Assembly (NCBI RefSeq): GCF_964340395.1
Contig: NC_135568.1
Coordinates: 4,190,803 to 4,254,802 of the forward strand
Reading direction: 5' to 3'
From: Glandiceps talaboti
Lineage: Eukaryota > Hemichordata > Enteropneusta > Spengelidae
DNA length: 64,000 bases
The position numbers and the translations under genes were made by a program. Positions 1 through 12,365 of the stretch are shown in pieces. Under the pieces are notes generated by a model. It ran no database searches. It had not been told where the DNA came from and saw nothing but the letters and a program-made list of their open reading frames with translations. Each line of letters starts with the position of its first letter. The first letter of the stretch is position 1.

Positions 1-17
1 GGTTTTTTTCTTTTCAG

Positions 18-3000
18 GATACAACTAATGCCTAGAGTCCTGAGAAATGTCTCCAATGTGGATATGTCTACACATATATTGGGAACATTCATTGACATTC
101 CGATTTGTTTGTCTCCGACTGCCTACCAAACGCTTGCACACCCAGACGGGGTTGTTGCATCTGCAAAGGGTAACATGCATTCCGTATTTTTATGTTTGCT
201 TTACTTTTGACTTATGGACTGGACTCTTTGACATGAATACAACTTATATTTTGATCCATGTCCTTATGTCAGTGACGTCAACAACTCAAATTGACAGTAG
301 TAATAATATAATGGCATAATCTTATTAACCAGTAGACCTATTACAGACATGGGCTGAATAGTTGGGCAAACTGTTGGTACGGTTTTGTCTTTAGATAGAT
401 TTGTTCCATCATTTATTTTAAAGCAACCGTCTCTGTTACCGACATAAATCACCATTTTTCAAACTGCACATTCGCTGTTACATGTCCTACGTGTATTTTC
501 AGTGGTATGTCTTTATGGACGTGAATTCTATGAAAGATGTCGTCAATAACAATTCTCAGACCTGTCAGGGTTATACACCACAGATCTGTTATGATATAAA
601 TTTCCCATTATATTCCCTCAAAAAAAGTTAGGATATCATTTGCCATTCCCACTTGTCCAGAAATTCAGTTGCTATCTACACCTTTCAGACCTTTCAAGAT
701 ATCAGTTGTCATTGACACCTCACAGACCTGTCAGGATATCAATTGCCATTGACACCACAGACATATGTTAGGATGCCAGTTGCCATTCGCACACCAGACA
801 TGTCTTGATACCAGTCGCCATGGACAGAGATTATGGTTAGGTGGGTCACAGGTAGGTTAAAGGCTGGGTAAAGGTGGGTAAATTAGACCCTTTTTAAAAT
901 CTTGCTACGAGTTATTGATAGGCTTGAGGAGATTGAAACTTCCATCGCTTAAGTTTAATTTCTATTTGATTTCAGCTGCTGCATTCCATAATACATGCAT
1001 GATTGTGAACGCATTTACCCACAAGTCTATAGAGGAAATTAGCAGAGAAGTTTCAACTGGCTTGAGATGGCAAAATGTATACATTTGGGAAAGAAAGGAA
1101 ATAACAAAAGGCATAATAGAGCGAGCTGAGGAAATCGGAACAAAAGCAATTGTTGTAACAGTTGATAATGCAGCATGGGCTAGTAGAGTTGATTTGAAAC
1201 GGTTTAATGGCTTTCCTCTGCCTAAACATTTGAAACTTGGGACTCATATACGGTATTTTGAGAAGGCAAGTATAGCTTATGAAATTACTATGCAAGCTAT
1301 ATCGCCAGGTGGAGGGGATGCGAACTCGATGTAAATGGTTTAGTAGTACTAACATGAAGTACCTCCCTCCAGGATACGTTTTTTTCGGCGGTGTTGGTTT
1401 AAAGATAGGTGTGTATTTTTTCATTGGGCAGCTGGTTTAGAATGAGTTCATGTAGTGCATGTCGTGATCTATTTAACTTCAAGTTGGTGAAAGTTGGGTT
1501 ACAATTTCATACTGATTAGGCCTAAAATGGGGTCTACAGCTCAGAATTTGGGCTTAAAAGTCCTGTATTAACATTTGGTGAATGCCTCTAGTATTCTGTA
1601 CACCCTATGTTGCACTGATGTACAGGCAATACTCGCATGTTATTCGACTGAACATATTCTTTTAAATTGATTGCTTTGTATTATGGTCAACACAGGGTAT
1701 GTATATTGTATTGTATGTAGTTGAATTTTGATGACCAATACCAGCTCAAAATTACTGTGCAATGTATTACGCACTTGATTTCGTCTAACATGGATATGAT
1801 GACTGTGCCCAAAGCATATAGGGTCGGGTTTGTGAGAAAATAGATATGTCACATCCAAAAAAAGTACTGTCACTTCTAATGGTAAATCTGTTATATGTCC
1901 TTAGAACCTTCTGGCTTCATATAACCTTTGATCTGTACATATAGCTAATCACTTTCAGGAATACACAACCACTTATTATTATTATTATTGTTAGTATTAT
2001 TATTATGCAGGGTGCAACAGCAAATGATATAGATGAAGTGATTGGTCATGGAGATCCAGCAGCGTCATGGGAAGCCATTGCATGGTTGAAGTCAATAACT
2101 AAATTACCAATCGTACTGAAAGGTATTCTGAATGCAACAGATGCAAAGATTGCTGTTCAACATGGCGTGGATGCCATCTTGGTATCCAATCATGGCGGTC
2201 GACAGCTTGACACAGTGCCCTCTACGGTGAATATATGCGCATAAGTTTTTATTCAAAATTTATTTCATACAAAGAATGTTCAAAGTAATGTAATACACAT
2301 TACAGTTCATGAGATAATACAAGCACATGTTAAAAACGGAATTTGTATATAGTTCCAACTTTATACAATTCTTTCCTTTGCAATAGTATGTTTGTAATTT
2401 TCAACTTTTCAAGTCACAGCTCATTCTAGTGTATCACTTTTCATATACATTGCACTCTTGTTGTTTGTTTGTTTTTTGTCTTTTTTGTTTTTGTTTGCTC
2501 TTACTAATTTATTTATGTCTTTATTTATGTATATATTTATTGACTTGACAGATAGAAGTTCTGCCAGACATCGTACAAGCTGTTGGTGACAAGGTTGAGG
2601 TTTATATCGATGGTGGCGTTCGTACAGGGACAGATGTATTGAAAGCCTTAGCATTAGGAGCTAAAGCAGTTTTTATTGGTAGACCGGTTGTTTACGGATT
2701 GACATATAAGGTGGGAAAATATTGTTTTCATCTACTCTTAATACTCACAGTGTGCATTGACCAATCCGACGGTTGACATATTCCCTACATAATTGTTTCT
2801 ATAAATATCCAAAGTAAGTTCGAAAAAAAAATAAGCAAAGCTATTTTTCAACTTTCCCATTATTGCAGGTACATGACTGTGGGAGTATTTTAAGAAGGGT
2901 GGTTCTTTGACGAAGAGATGAACAACGAGACAGTAGTATACTATAGTGAGAGCTTTATTGTGATACACACAATCCAACCTCTAACAAACTCTAACTTTAC

Positions 3001-3789
3001 ATAGGAAAAGGCACATCTTATATACACTTTAATTACAATCTAACCATGTGTTATGTCAGTCATGTAATGTTTGTGCAAGATCATACATCCGTTCCAAGAT
3101 CAATATTCCGAATAGTTGTGGTTTGTGTCTACAGCTAAACTACCTCATAAAGATTATATTTCGGCAGGAGATAGTATCTGGATAAGTGACGAGTTCCGAC
3201 AATGACAAATGATTTAGACTTATTCTGGTGTTCATCATACTATGAAAAAAATAGACTCAATGAAATGTGCCTAGCCATCTTGTTCTGTGCATGTGCGAAT
3301 TAGTGCTGACTCGTTGTCACAAGGTTGTCGCAATGTTTGGTTTACAGGGAGAAAGTGGCGTGAAGGAGGTTATTCAGATTTTAAAAGACGAATTAAGAAG
3401 TGCGATGGCGTTGTCAGGTACAAAGTTAAAGTAATAAATTTCGAGATTTCTGCAAAACGTAACGTTAGACATTATTTTCTTTTATGTATGTGTAATTCTT
3501 ACTAAATTATTTGCTACTACTACTACTATGGGAATTTATATCCTGGCCGGTCTGTGTCTCCACAACGTGTATCTATGCTATTGATTATGGGGTGCTCAAA
3601 ATATGAGTGACCTAAGGGTTTCGTCACTTTTAAATCGAAGTGACAAGACCTCTTAGGTCACTCGTTCTTGGCTGAACAAAGAAAAACATTGGGAAGTAAC
3701 ACATGCACTATTACTTTCTTTCAGGTTGTCGTTCCATCTCGGATATAACATCGTCCGTAGTTCGTCAACAACCAGTCTCTATGCTTTGA
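18..3789 (+). CDS. HAO1-like: hydroxyacid (glycolate) oxidase 1-like, copy A, 5' partial
   Basis: FMN-dependent alpha-hydroxyacid oxidase, which oxidises glycolate or longer 2-hydroxyacids to oxoacids with release of H2O2, normally in peroxisomes. Six exons are visible: 18-169, 976-1265, 2011-2226, 2552-2710, 3348-3417 and 3725-3789 (stop TGA). Their lengths equal those of exons 2-7 of the neighbouring copy B. The start exon must lie before the window. Family marks seen: LRWQNVYIW (active-site Tyr), VVTVD (catalytic Asp), LPIVLKGI (Lys), SNHGGRQLD (His and Arg) and the FMN-phosphate segment [19 protein letters not shown]. The position of human HAO1 Trp110 holds Phe, as in HAO2. The intron after 1265 uses a GC donor (AAG|gcaagt). 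The protein ends in SML, a possible non-canonical PTS1 peroxisomal signal. All frames join without a stop, so the gene looks intact. Substrate preference is not decided. Confidence 0.93.
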
Positions 3790-3903
3790 TTGATAAGGAA
3801 GACTTGGGGGAACACATTGATAGACATTTTCACCCCATGGCCACTGCAACATTTACCAAATATGCATTTCACATATATCGTTAGCATTATTTACAGGATC
3901 TTA

Positions 3904-4172
3904 GGGACCGGTCAGTTTCTTCGGCCTGGGGGGGGGACGCCGGTGGATTGGGAGGGGGGGGGGGTCACCCTGTTTTTGAAATTGGCAGTGGGGGGGGGGT
4001 CATGATGTTTTCAAAATTGTGGATGGGGGGGGTGTATTGTGTTTTAGAATTAAGTGATGGGGGGGGGGTCAGCCTGTTTTTGATTTTACAGATAAGGGGG
4101 GATCAGTGACTTTTTGTCGGCCCAATTTAAGAATCCACCCCTCCCCCCAGGCTGAAGAAACTGACCGGTCCC
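3904..4172. mobile_element. small inverted-repeat element (PIF/Harbinger-like MITE) with regular G-runs
   Basis: 269 bases with terminal inverted repeats of about 30 bases, left GGGACCGGTCAGTTTCTTCG and its complement at the right end. It is flanked by TTA on both sides (3901-3903 and 4173-4175). A three-base TTA/TAA target duplication is typical of PIF/Harbinger. The interior has runs of 6-12 G on one strand spaced roughly 40-50 bases apart. No coding capacity. The same terminal motif bounds the larger element at 18794-21050. Confidence 0.7.
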
Positions 4173-4221
4173 TTATCCATATATGAAATCGTTTGAAGGC
4201 CGCTCCTAAATTTTGGTAGCA

Positions 4222-4227
4222 AATAAA
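4222..4227 (+). promoter_or_regulatory. possible poly(A) signal of HAO copy A
   Basis: AATAAA about 430 bases after the stop codon. Position is plausible, but in AT-rich DNA such hexamers are common. Confidence 0.35.
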
Positions 4228-6031
4228 GATGAATTTGTTCATGTCATATTTGTGTAATATTTGCTTTCAACATTATGGTATCTGGGAGAACATTTTTAGG
4301 ATGTGTCATGGCAAGTATGTATATTAACAAAGCTTTCATGCACTTAGGGTCATATAGGCAAAACTTGTCTTAAATGTAGTGGCGAACAAAGAGATGTGTA
4401 GTACAAAAAGTTGACCTACATATGTAAACCTGTAATATTTCTTCCAAACTAGAAGAACAGACCATTATAGGGTTCTGGTCTCATGATAACATTCCCGAAA
4501 ATAGAATTTTTTCGGCATGCTACCCTTTGATGAATGGAAGCTCGGATATGGTCACGTGGTAAAAACGGTCATCGAAATGGCCCTTATCATGAGACCACAA
4601 CCGGATATGGTTACAAGTATTACACAGCGTTTTTTATTTATGTTGTCACATTGCCAAAAATGTAACAACACATCTCCAAAAGCAATACCCAGTTGGTTTT
4701 TGAACAACACAGCCTCGTATTGACCTTTAAACCTAGTATACGTATACGGTTCCTGACTTTGCTGGACTGGTTTTACTTGAACACGAACTACAAACTCATA
4801 CAAGGAGTTGGTAGACCCCCCGTGGAGGGTCTATGGTTATACCCCGCTACACAAACTTTAAAATTAGTTCCAGAAGAGGATTGCTAATCCTGCATATGTC
4901 AAACGCTGAGTCACCATTTTGACAGCTAAAGGGTATAAATCATATTAGCGTGTCTAACTGTGGCGGGGAATATAAATTACACATCATATTTCAATTCGTT
5001 TGCAACAGTAAACACATCTTGCTGCCTTTCAAAAACGCAAATTTGCAGAGCTAATAAAACCTGTGCTATGTATAATGACGCTACAAGGCTTATATATAGA
5101 TGTTTGCATAAGTTACAGCGAAGTACTACTATACTATAGTAAACATTCTAAAACCGACGTTTCGAGGTCGTACTCCATATTTGGGAATAGTGGGGACAAT
5201 ACACCACGTGACTTATCTACATGGCTGGAGGTTACCGTGTAGCCAATTTCCTCCACGGAATCATAACTGTAGGAAATATCATAAAACAACCCAACGCTAA
5301 ATACTCGGCATATAACCATATCCAACCGCCACATATGTACCAAAGTATATGGAATTCGAAGTCGGCCTCCTTATGACGTACAGCCTAGGTAATAAAAATC
5401 ATTAATTATGCAAATGACTGACTACAATTAAAACTACATAGAAAACTATATCAGACACTTGCACTCTATTGTGATCAAGGTATGTACCAAATAATATGAA
5501 AATGAAGCTCGCCTTTTTGAGTCGAATTACAGAAATCATTAATTATGCAAATGACATAATCGTAATAGCTGTGTTGCCAAGCTTTCTAGGACATTGCGCT
5601 TTGCTGTTGGTGTATATGAAAAAAATAAATATGGAATTTGAAAAGTACATCGTAACATATAGCCTAAATAACTTTTTTTTTTAAATTTATAACTCAACTC
5701 TATGTGTTCCCCAAGTCACGGGATAGAGTGCACCAAGTGACGCAATTAATAAGTTACAAACACGGACTTGTATTGGCTGAAAAATAGACAGTGAAATTGT
5801 TCCACATGGGCACTATGTACAGCATGGCTACTATAATAGCAGTAGAGTGTATGCCAGACTGCAATTTACGTTGTCGGGGTGCCCTTATCATCGTATTGAC
5901 CCCTAGCATAGGTGTAGATTTTTATGGATTGGCGCTTGCGCATATCAATATAGGTCGTGAGGTCCACGATGGATCAAAGCCACTCGGATGACCTTCCAAA
6001 CTGAATTCACGCATGCGTTATATTTGCAATC

Positions 6032-6976
6032 ATGGAATCCAGTGCAATACGGAAACTTGTCTGTCTGGACGATTTCGAGGACTATGCCAAGGAACACCTC
6101 TCTCATTTTGCCTGGGTGTACTACAGTGGAGCAGCTGGTAATCAACACACACTCAAGCAGAATAGAAAATCGTTCTCAAGGTAGTATTGCAACTTCCAGT
6201 CAATCGACAGTACAGCTTTGCCAATGTTAAAGTAGTGACCTCAAGTACATTTTGTACAACAAGTAACACTGAAGTGAAGCACTTTCTCTATGTGCTACAC
6301 TCCTTCACAGCATTCATATCAGTGTAAAGTATACTGACTGAGAGAAATCGGGTAACAACCGTGACGAATGAAACACTGTACTCAAAGCGTACTGCAACAA
6401 TCACAATCAATGGACAGCTTACGCAATCAAGTCTTCTTTTCATGCCATAGAACATGGAGGTATACAAATAGATACCTCCATGCATAGAACAACAAAATAC
6501 ACGACAAGACTATGTATGCATTTACCTAAAATACTATATATCTTGGTGAGGTCTTCAATCAGTTGTAAACTTCGAAATGGTCGGAAAATTTAGTCAAAAA
6601 CATGTCGGATAGCTAGCAATTATCACTGAGTACAACTCGGAAACGGACAGGAAATGGTTATGTAGCTTAATAATATATGCAAACAAACATCGTACAATAA
6701 ACATTTAGAGATCGTTTGATGTTTACCGCAGTTGCTTATCCTGTGGGTGAAGGGTCTATGGTTACATAGAGTGCATTGCACGAGCTGTTAATTATTAGGT
6801 GATGCAATGTGGGGACGTAATGACCTGCCCTCTATCACATCACCTCATCTCACTCATGGAGGTGCCTCATTTTACCCAAGACGAATTCTGGTCACCGACG
6901 CTAGGCGTGGCAAAGTGTCTGTCTGTCTGTCTGTCTGTCTGTCTGACTGCCTGTCTGTCTGTCTGTATGTATGTGT

Positions 6977-7013
<37 letters not shown>

Positions 7014-8094
7014 CAACTTAGACCGATTGCCGTGATATTTGGTGGGTATATTACCTTGGGTGTCTAGTTGGGAAATTGTTCAAAATGATCTTACCATCGG
7101 TGTGTGATTTTGGTCAAAAAATGTGATTTTGGTCAAAAAACTTAAACTCCAAAAATACTGAGCAGATCGGCATGAAATTTGGTGGGAACATTCTTAGGGG
7201 GTGTTTAGATTAAGAATTGTTCATGATATGACGATTCCATCAGTGATATGCAAATTAAGGCTAACAATGTGTCTTTTTGGTCAATTTTTTTAAATTCCAA
7301 AGCTACTGAGCAGATTGGGCCGAAATTTAAATTAATGGGGATACATCTGGGAGTGTATAGATAAAGACATATTAAACATATAATGATCTCATCAGTGATA
7401 TGCAAATTAGGTGTAAAAAAGTACTTGGTCAAAGAGACTGAAAGCCAAATAATCACATATATTGCAAAGATAACAACAGGGTTTAATAGACAAGTGAATA
7501 AGCGTTCAAAAATGTATGTATATGTGCATAGCAACAAGACCATAGCAACTGCCAAATGATCGCATATATTGCACAGATAACAAGAGGGTTGGATAGGCAA
7601 CTGGACGCATATGCATTCACCAAATGAACACCTATACCTAGCATGGATGAGTATATGAGTAAACATTTGTAAAAACTGTACAATTGTGCTACAATGCCAC
7701 TGGCACTATTTTTATTTATTATTCAGACTTTGTACAGCATAAACCTAGCCTGCGATTAAGTATAATAAGTGGTATGGTACGAGTGACACCATTCATCTCA
7801 GATATTATTCATGTCATACGTTATGAACACATGACTTTATGTTCGCCATTGGCACTACTTTCATTTATTACATCATCTTCTAGATTACAACTAATGCCTA
7901 GAGTTCTCAAGAATGTATCTGACATCGATTTAACATCATCTGTGTTGGGTGTAAAAATAGATATACCAATTTGTATTTCTCCTACTGCCTACCAAACGAT
8001 GGCCTCTCCCGAAGGAGTTATAGCTACAGCAAAAGGTAGAGATCATTTTGATGTATCTGTCTGTATGTCTGTCTGTCTGTATACATGTATGTAC

Positions 8095-8125
<31 letters not shown>

Positions 8126-10529
8126 TGTATGTATGTATGTATGTACGTTTATCTGCCTGTCCGCCCGTCTGTCTGTAGCGATAATGTTGCAAATCTTTAG
8201 TAGCAATTTTGATATCAAATACTTTACATATTGTCGTTTCAGCGGCTTCTTTCCATAATACCTGTATGATTGTAAATGCATTCACTCACAAATCTATAGA
8301 AGAAATCGCCAGTGATGTCCCAGCTGGTTTGAGATGGCAAAACGTGTACATTTGGAAACGACGTGATATCACTAAGGGGTTGGTCGAGAGAGTGGAACAT
8401 ATAGGAAATAAAGCTATTGTTGTAACTGTTGACATCGCAGCACCAGCACCTAGATTTGATATGGGGCAATTTGACGGGTTTCCTCTACCAAGTGATTTGA
8501 GGATAGGTAGTTACGCTCCATACTTTGACAAGGCAAGTCCAGTTACTACATTGCACATAAGGTTGGGTTGGGTGGGGTGATTCTAGGTTCACTGTCAGCC
8601 ATGTTTTCCATATACTTGCCAGAAAATAATGTTATAAAAGATATCATGAAACCAATTTACTTCTATGATGACTTATACAAATTTAAATTCTTCAGGATAT
8701 TACAACATCCGGGATACAAAAACAAATTAAGGATGCTGACCCTATTGCAACATGGGAAGACATTACATGGTTAAAATCAATAACTAAATTACCAATTGTA
8801 CTGAAAGGTATTCTGAGTGCAGCAGATGCAAAGATTGCTGTTCAACATGGCGTGGACGCCATCTTTGTATCCAATCATGGCGGTCGACAGCTTGACACGG
8901 TGCCCTCTACGGTGAGTGTCACTGCAATGGTTTTCGATTGTGAGTAAGCATCAATGTTGTTCCCTTGCCTTTCACAACCTCACTACCTCTTTTTTGTAAA
9001 ATACACATGCACATTATATTACATTATACCATGCACGAGCCAGGTCAACAAAATAATATGGAATATATACTCTGGTCGTTCTACGTCAGGACAACGCGAG
9101 TTTGTGTGACAACACGTGTCTACGTCACTGGTTCTGCTGTGTTCGAAATATGAGTCAACACGTTTAAAATGGCCATGATTTTCCCCGATTTTTCTTTGAT
9201 GTTATTGGTGCTGGTATAATTATGTTATTCTCCAATATTTTTCTTCATTCAGCCGGAAAATATTCGTGACATTGGCCCCTTTTGGTCACTCGAATTTCCT
9301 TGACTGAGCTAAGAAAAGTATTGGATTAACATTTAAATACAATACAATACAATACAATACAATACAATACAATACAATACAATACAGTATTCCAGTACTT
9401 CATCACCCCTTCCCTTGTAGATAGAGGTTCTGCCAGACATCGTAAAAGCTGTTGGTGACAAGGTTGAGGTTTATATCGATGGTGGCGTTCGTACAGGGAC
9501 AGATGTATTGAAAGCCTTAGCATTAGGAGCTAAAGCAGTTTTCATTGGTAGACCGGTCGTTTACGGATTGACATATAAGGTGTGTACAGTTTATAATTCG
9601 ATTTAGTACGTTTCTGCATTAATTGAATGTGATTTCCTTTGAGTCATTGCAGAGTTACGGCCGGCTTGGCTTCCAAAATCCAATACATCAACTCGAATGC
9701 CAAGCAGATGATTTTTGTTCATTCAGAGAGGTAATATTCATGTCGAGGTTCCTTTATATCAAAGGGCAGCAAAGACGAGACTGGTTTTATTTTAAAAGTT
9801 TTTTACTTGTAGGAACTCATAAAAGTAAATTTATTGTGTGACTTCTCTAAAATGGAATTTCTATAAATGGCAGATCTGGTTTAGAAGGTATGTTGTATAT
9901 TTGGGCAAGACATTATTGTTGGGAAACAATAACCACACAATCCTGGGACAAGCTCTTACCATTGATCATTTCCCACAATACACCCCCCCCCCCGTTCATT
10001 GGGTATCTTCCAAGCCAGATGTACCGATTTGTATAAACTCTATTTCAGAGAGGTCGCACGATGCAGGGTTGGTGAAAGTGACTTTTGTAGGTCTCCTTAG
10101 CATGAAGAAACGGCTCAGATAAAAATCACTATAATTGCCTTTGTTCAATGCGTACCATGTAAGGTTCTGATTTGCTGTATGGTAGTAGTCATGTTGATGT
10201 CTTTGTGGTAATACTTGCGTAACTTAAATCGTAACAATGTTTCCCCTCTATGCTTCCCAGGGAGAAGACGGAGTAAAAGAGGTTCTCCAGATTTTAACAG
10301 ATGAATTAAAAAGTGCAATGGCGTTATCTGGTATGTGCATTTCAACAAGATCGTTAATGTTTGTTTTACACATAAAATATGTATGTACATCCATATTTGA
10401 TTTACCTATAATTAAAAAATCATCTCAAATCACACAACTTATATTCATCTTCTTTCTCTTTTAGGCTGTCGGTCGATCTCCGAAATAACACCCTCCATAG
10501 TTACGCCATCGACTATCTCAATGCTCTGA
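6032..10529 (+). CDS. HAO1-like: hydroxyacid (glycolate) oxidase 1-like, copy B, complete
   Basis: Tandem paralogue of copy A, complete at 366 residues (human HAO1 is about 370). Exons: 6032-6180, 7884-8035, 8243-8532, 8696-8911, 9421-9579, 10261-10330 and 10465-10529. The start was chosen because the exon at 6032 gives the usual N-terminus ([10 protein letters not shown], then [18 protein letters not shown]). It ends in AG|gt and joins A at 7884 to make an Arg codon. Predicted catalytic residues are Y136, D164, K234, H258 and R261. F114 stands where human HAO1 has Trp110. The intron after 8532 has the same GC donor as copy A. The C-terminus is SML, a possible weak PTS1. Coding sequence in the late part of exon 4 and in exon 5 is nearly identical to copy A, while other exons differ widely, which suggests conversion. 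The two copies could differ in chain-length preference (inference). Confidence 0.94.
6915..7010. repeat. microsatellite (CTGT)n then (GT)n
   Basis: Tetranucleotide CTGT repeats followed by a GT tract, in intron 1 of HAO copy B. Confidence 0.95.
8054..8176. repeat. microsatellite (CTGT)n/(ATGT)n
   Basis: CTGT and then about ten ATGT units in the short intron between HAO copy B exons 2 and 3, starting close to the donor at 8036. Confidence 0.95.
9028..9332 (+). repeat. interspersed repeat family 1, copy 1
   Basis: About 300 bases, opening accatgcacgagccaggt and closing with a foldback segment (ttcttcattcagccg ... gactgagctaagaaaag). Further copies lie at 27416-27756, 48746-49046 and inverted at 51464-51820. 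Partial copies lie near 3596-3700 and 26755-26960. It sits in an intron of HAO copy B. Confidence 0.75.
9335..9386. repeat. microsatellite (AATAC)n
   Basis: Ten AATAC pentamer units directly after the interspersed repeat, shortly before HAO copy B exon 5. Confidence 0.95.
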
Positions 10530-10646
10530 TTACATTGAGAGATCACTTGCACTGTGCTATCGCTGCAATGATCGATCTTGCACCCTTAGTAGTCATGAAA
10601 TCCACCATTGTGTTGTTTTATGTTATTATAACACTTTACGTATAGT

Positions 10647-10888
10647 AGTAACTAGGCCATTTCAGACTGCAAACAGGAAATTGAGAATACAGCGCCCTCG
10701 CTCAAATTGGGGCATCATCTCCTCATAGTACCATTTCTTAAGATATTTGTCCCTTGGTTTTCTGTAGAAGTGTAAATCAGGGATGCTGTTTGTATTGTTC
10801 AGACATTGAGGAAAGCAGCAGTGCTCTATGGTTAATCAAGTAACCTATACCATGTATCCCCCCCCCCCCCAGGTACACACAGACAGGA
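10647..10888 (-). repeat. dispersed repeat family 2, copy 1
   Basis: About 240 bases that match 55260-55520 in inverted orientation. Shared landmarks are tgagaatacagcgccctcgc and the segment around tcagacattgaggaaagcag. No coding potential seen. Confidence 0.75.
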
Positions 10889-11334
10889 AGTAGAGTGCCA
10901 AGTGACCATGGCATATTTTGCAAAGGCCTATTGAATTGTAATTGTTTACTGAACTAATATTCCATGCCAGGATGTTGATATTCTACTAGTCTAGGATGAT
11001 CATAATACAAAATAATGACGTTATTATAGGTATTTACGATATTCAAAAAATACCGTTACCGGGGACTGTTTCGGATTTTTTAGTCATTATATTGTAACTA
11101 TTGATTTATATTAAGGTCGAACGATAGCATTGGATGTACAATTATTTAGTCATTATACTATAAAGCAAAATAAAAGTGTGTTTATTTCCGGTAACATGAC
11201 TTCAGAAAATAGGGTTGGTCGGTCGGAATTTTTACACTTTAGAAATTGTTTCAAACGTAAGACAAGATCACACTACTTCAGTGATAGTTTGATGACGTGT
11301 TATGGTTCGGGAACTTTTTAGCCGGAACTGTTGT

Positions 11335-11335
11335 A

Positions 11336-11392
<57 letters not shown>
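11335..11392. repeat. microsatellite (AAT)n
   Basis: About 18 AAT units. Confidence 0.97.
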
Positions 11393-11393
<1 letters not shown>

Positions 11394-11689
11394 TAATTTT
11401 CTAACGTTTTATCATAATTTGACCAGTTATACTCGAGCGGAATTCATGGTAATAAGTCGAGCCAATTCAGGTTTCGTCAACTCATGCGAGATCGTAAAGA
11501 TCAGTGTTTCGAGCAAAAAAAACGCTACTATGGAGAAAAATGTCAGCTAACTTTACTAGAAGGATCTGAGATGGACTCCCCAGCAGATTCACAAGATATG
11601 AAAGTTATGAAAAATTAACAGACGCATATAAACCCTAAAAAGTGTAGCTTTATATGTATTTTCAATATTTGAAAGTATTACAGTGTTGA

Positions 11690-11838
11690 TACATTGTTTG
11701 CAACCACACATTATCAATTCATAGTTACCCTGACTTACTTTATCAGTAGCTCCAAATTAGGTATTACAATAACCACAGATAATCCCATAGTCCTTTGCGT
11801 CTGAGCATGCTCAGTCTGCATTGCAAGTTCCCTATTGC
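11690..11838 (-). repeat. dispersed repeat family 3 with CTGAGCATGCTCAG palindrome, copy 1
   Basis: About 150 bases related in inverted orientation to 53851-54015. The best conserved part holds the palindromic core CTGAGCATGCTCAG, also present at 28518-28566. Confidence 0.65.
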
Positions 11839-12365
11839 ATATACTTTGATAATACTTGAATGACTATGCAATGAAGCACAAGACTAAAGCTTGTTGTCAT
11901 AGCTTTAAACCACTGCTACCAAGGGAGATGTTTGCACTGGTAAACAATGGTGTAGTCATTTCAAGTAGTGAGTTGGTATTATTACGAAAATATTTTGTTT
12001 GGTACAATAACTTATTCGTAAATATCGTACACTGTGAACAGTATTGCATCACCTTTGGGTAAACGTACTTTTGTAGTTTTATACAAGATAAGTAAAAAAA
12101 AAATCAGCGCCCTCAACGGCGATCACAATTTCAACCTGTTTCTCTACTGCTTATGGATAACATTGATCACGTATTAACATGTATAATCTCTAATTATTGG
12201 TATTTTTAAAAGTTCAATTTTTTTCACATGTTTATATTCCTAAGATGGTGTTATAGACACTTTCATTGTTGCCAATTGTAGTCTAAAGACTATTCGCAGC
12301 TTCGGTTTTTTTTCTAATGCCTAGCTCAATGAAGCCCTGAGATGAAATTTCGGTTTGAGATTGTT

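Larger units (their letters stand above)
3790..6031. other. intergenic region between the two HAO genes
   Basis: No coding exon is supported here. The region holds a possible poly(A) signal for copy A (AATAAA at 4222), a G-run MITE (3904-4172), and a short inverted repeat around 4480-4600 (tctggtctcatgataa versus ttatcatgagaccaca). The promoter of copy B should lie just before 6032, but no clear motif was found. Confidence 0.6.

Noticed and set aside
915-1334. Continuous 139-codon reading of HAO copy A exon 3 as a stand-alone gene
   Set aside because: It includes intron at both ends. Family alignment and the identical exon sizes of copy B fix the exon as 976-1265.
4517-4887. Overlapping short ORFs on both strands between the HAO genes
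   Set aside because: Mutually overlapping, around an inverted repeat, without homology or splice sites.
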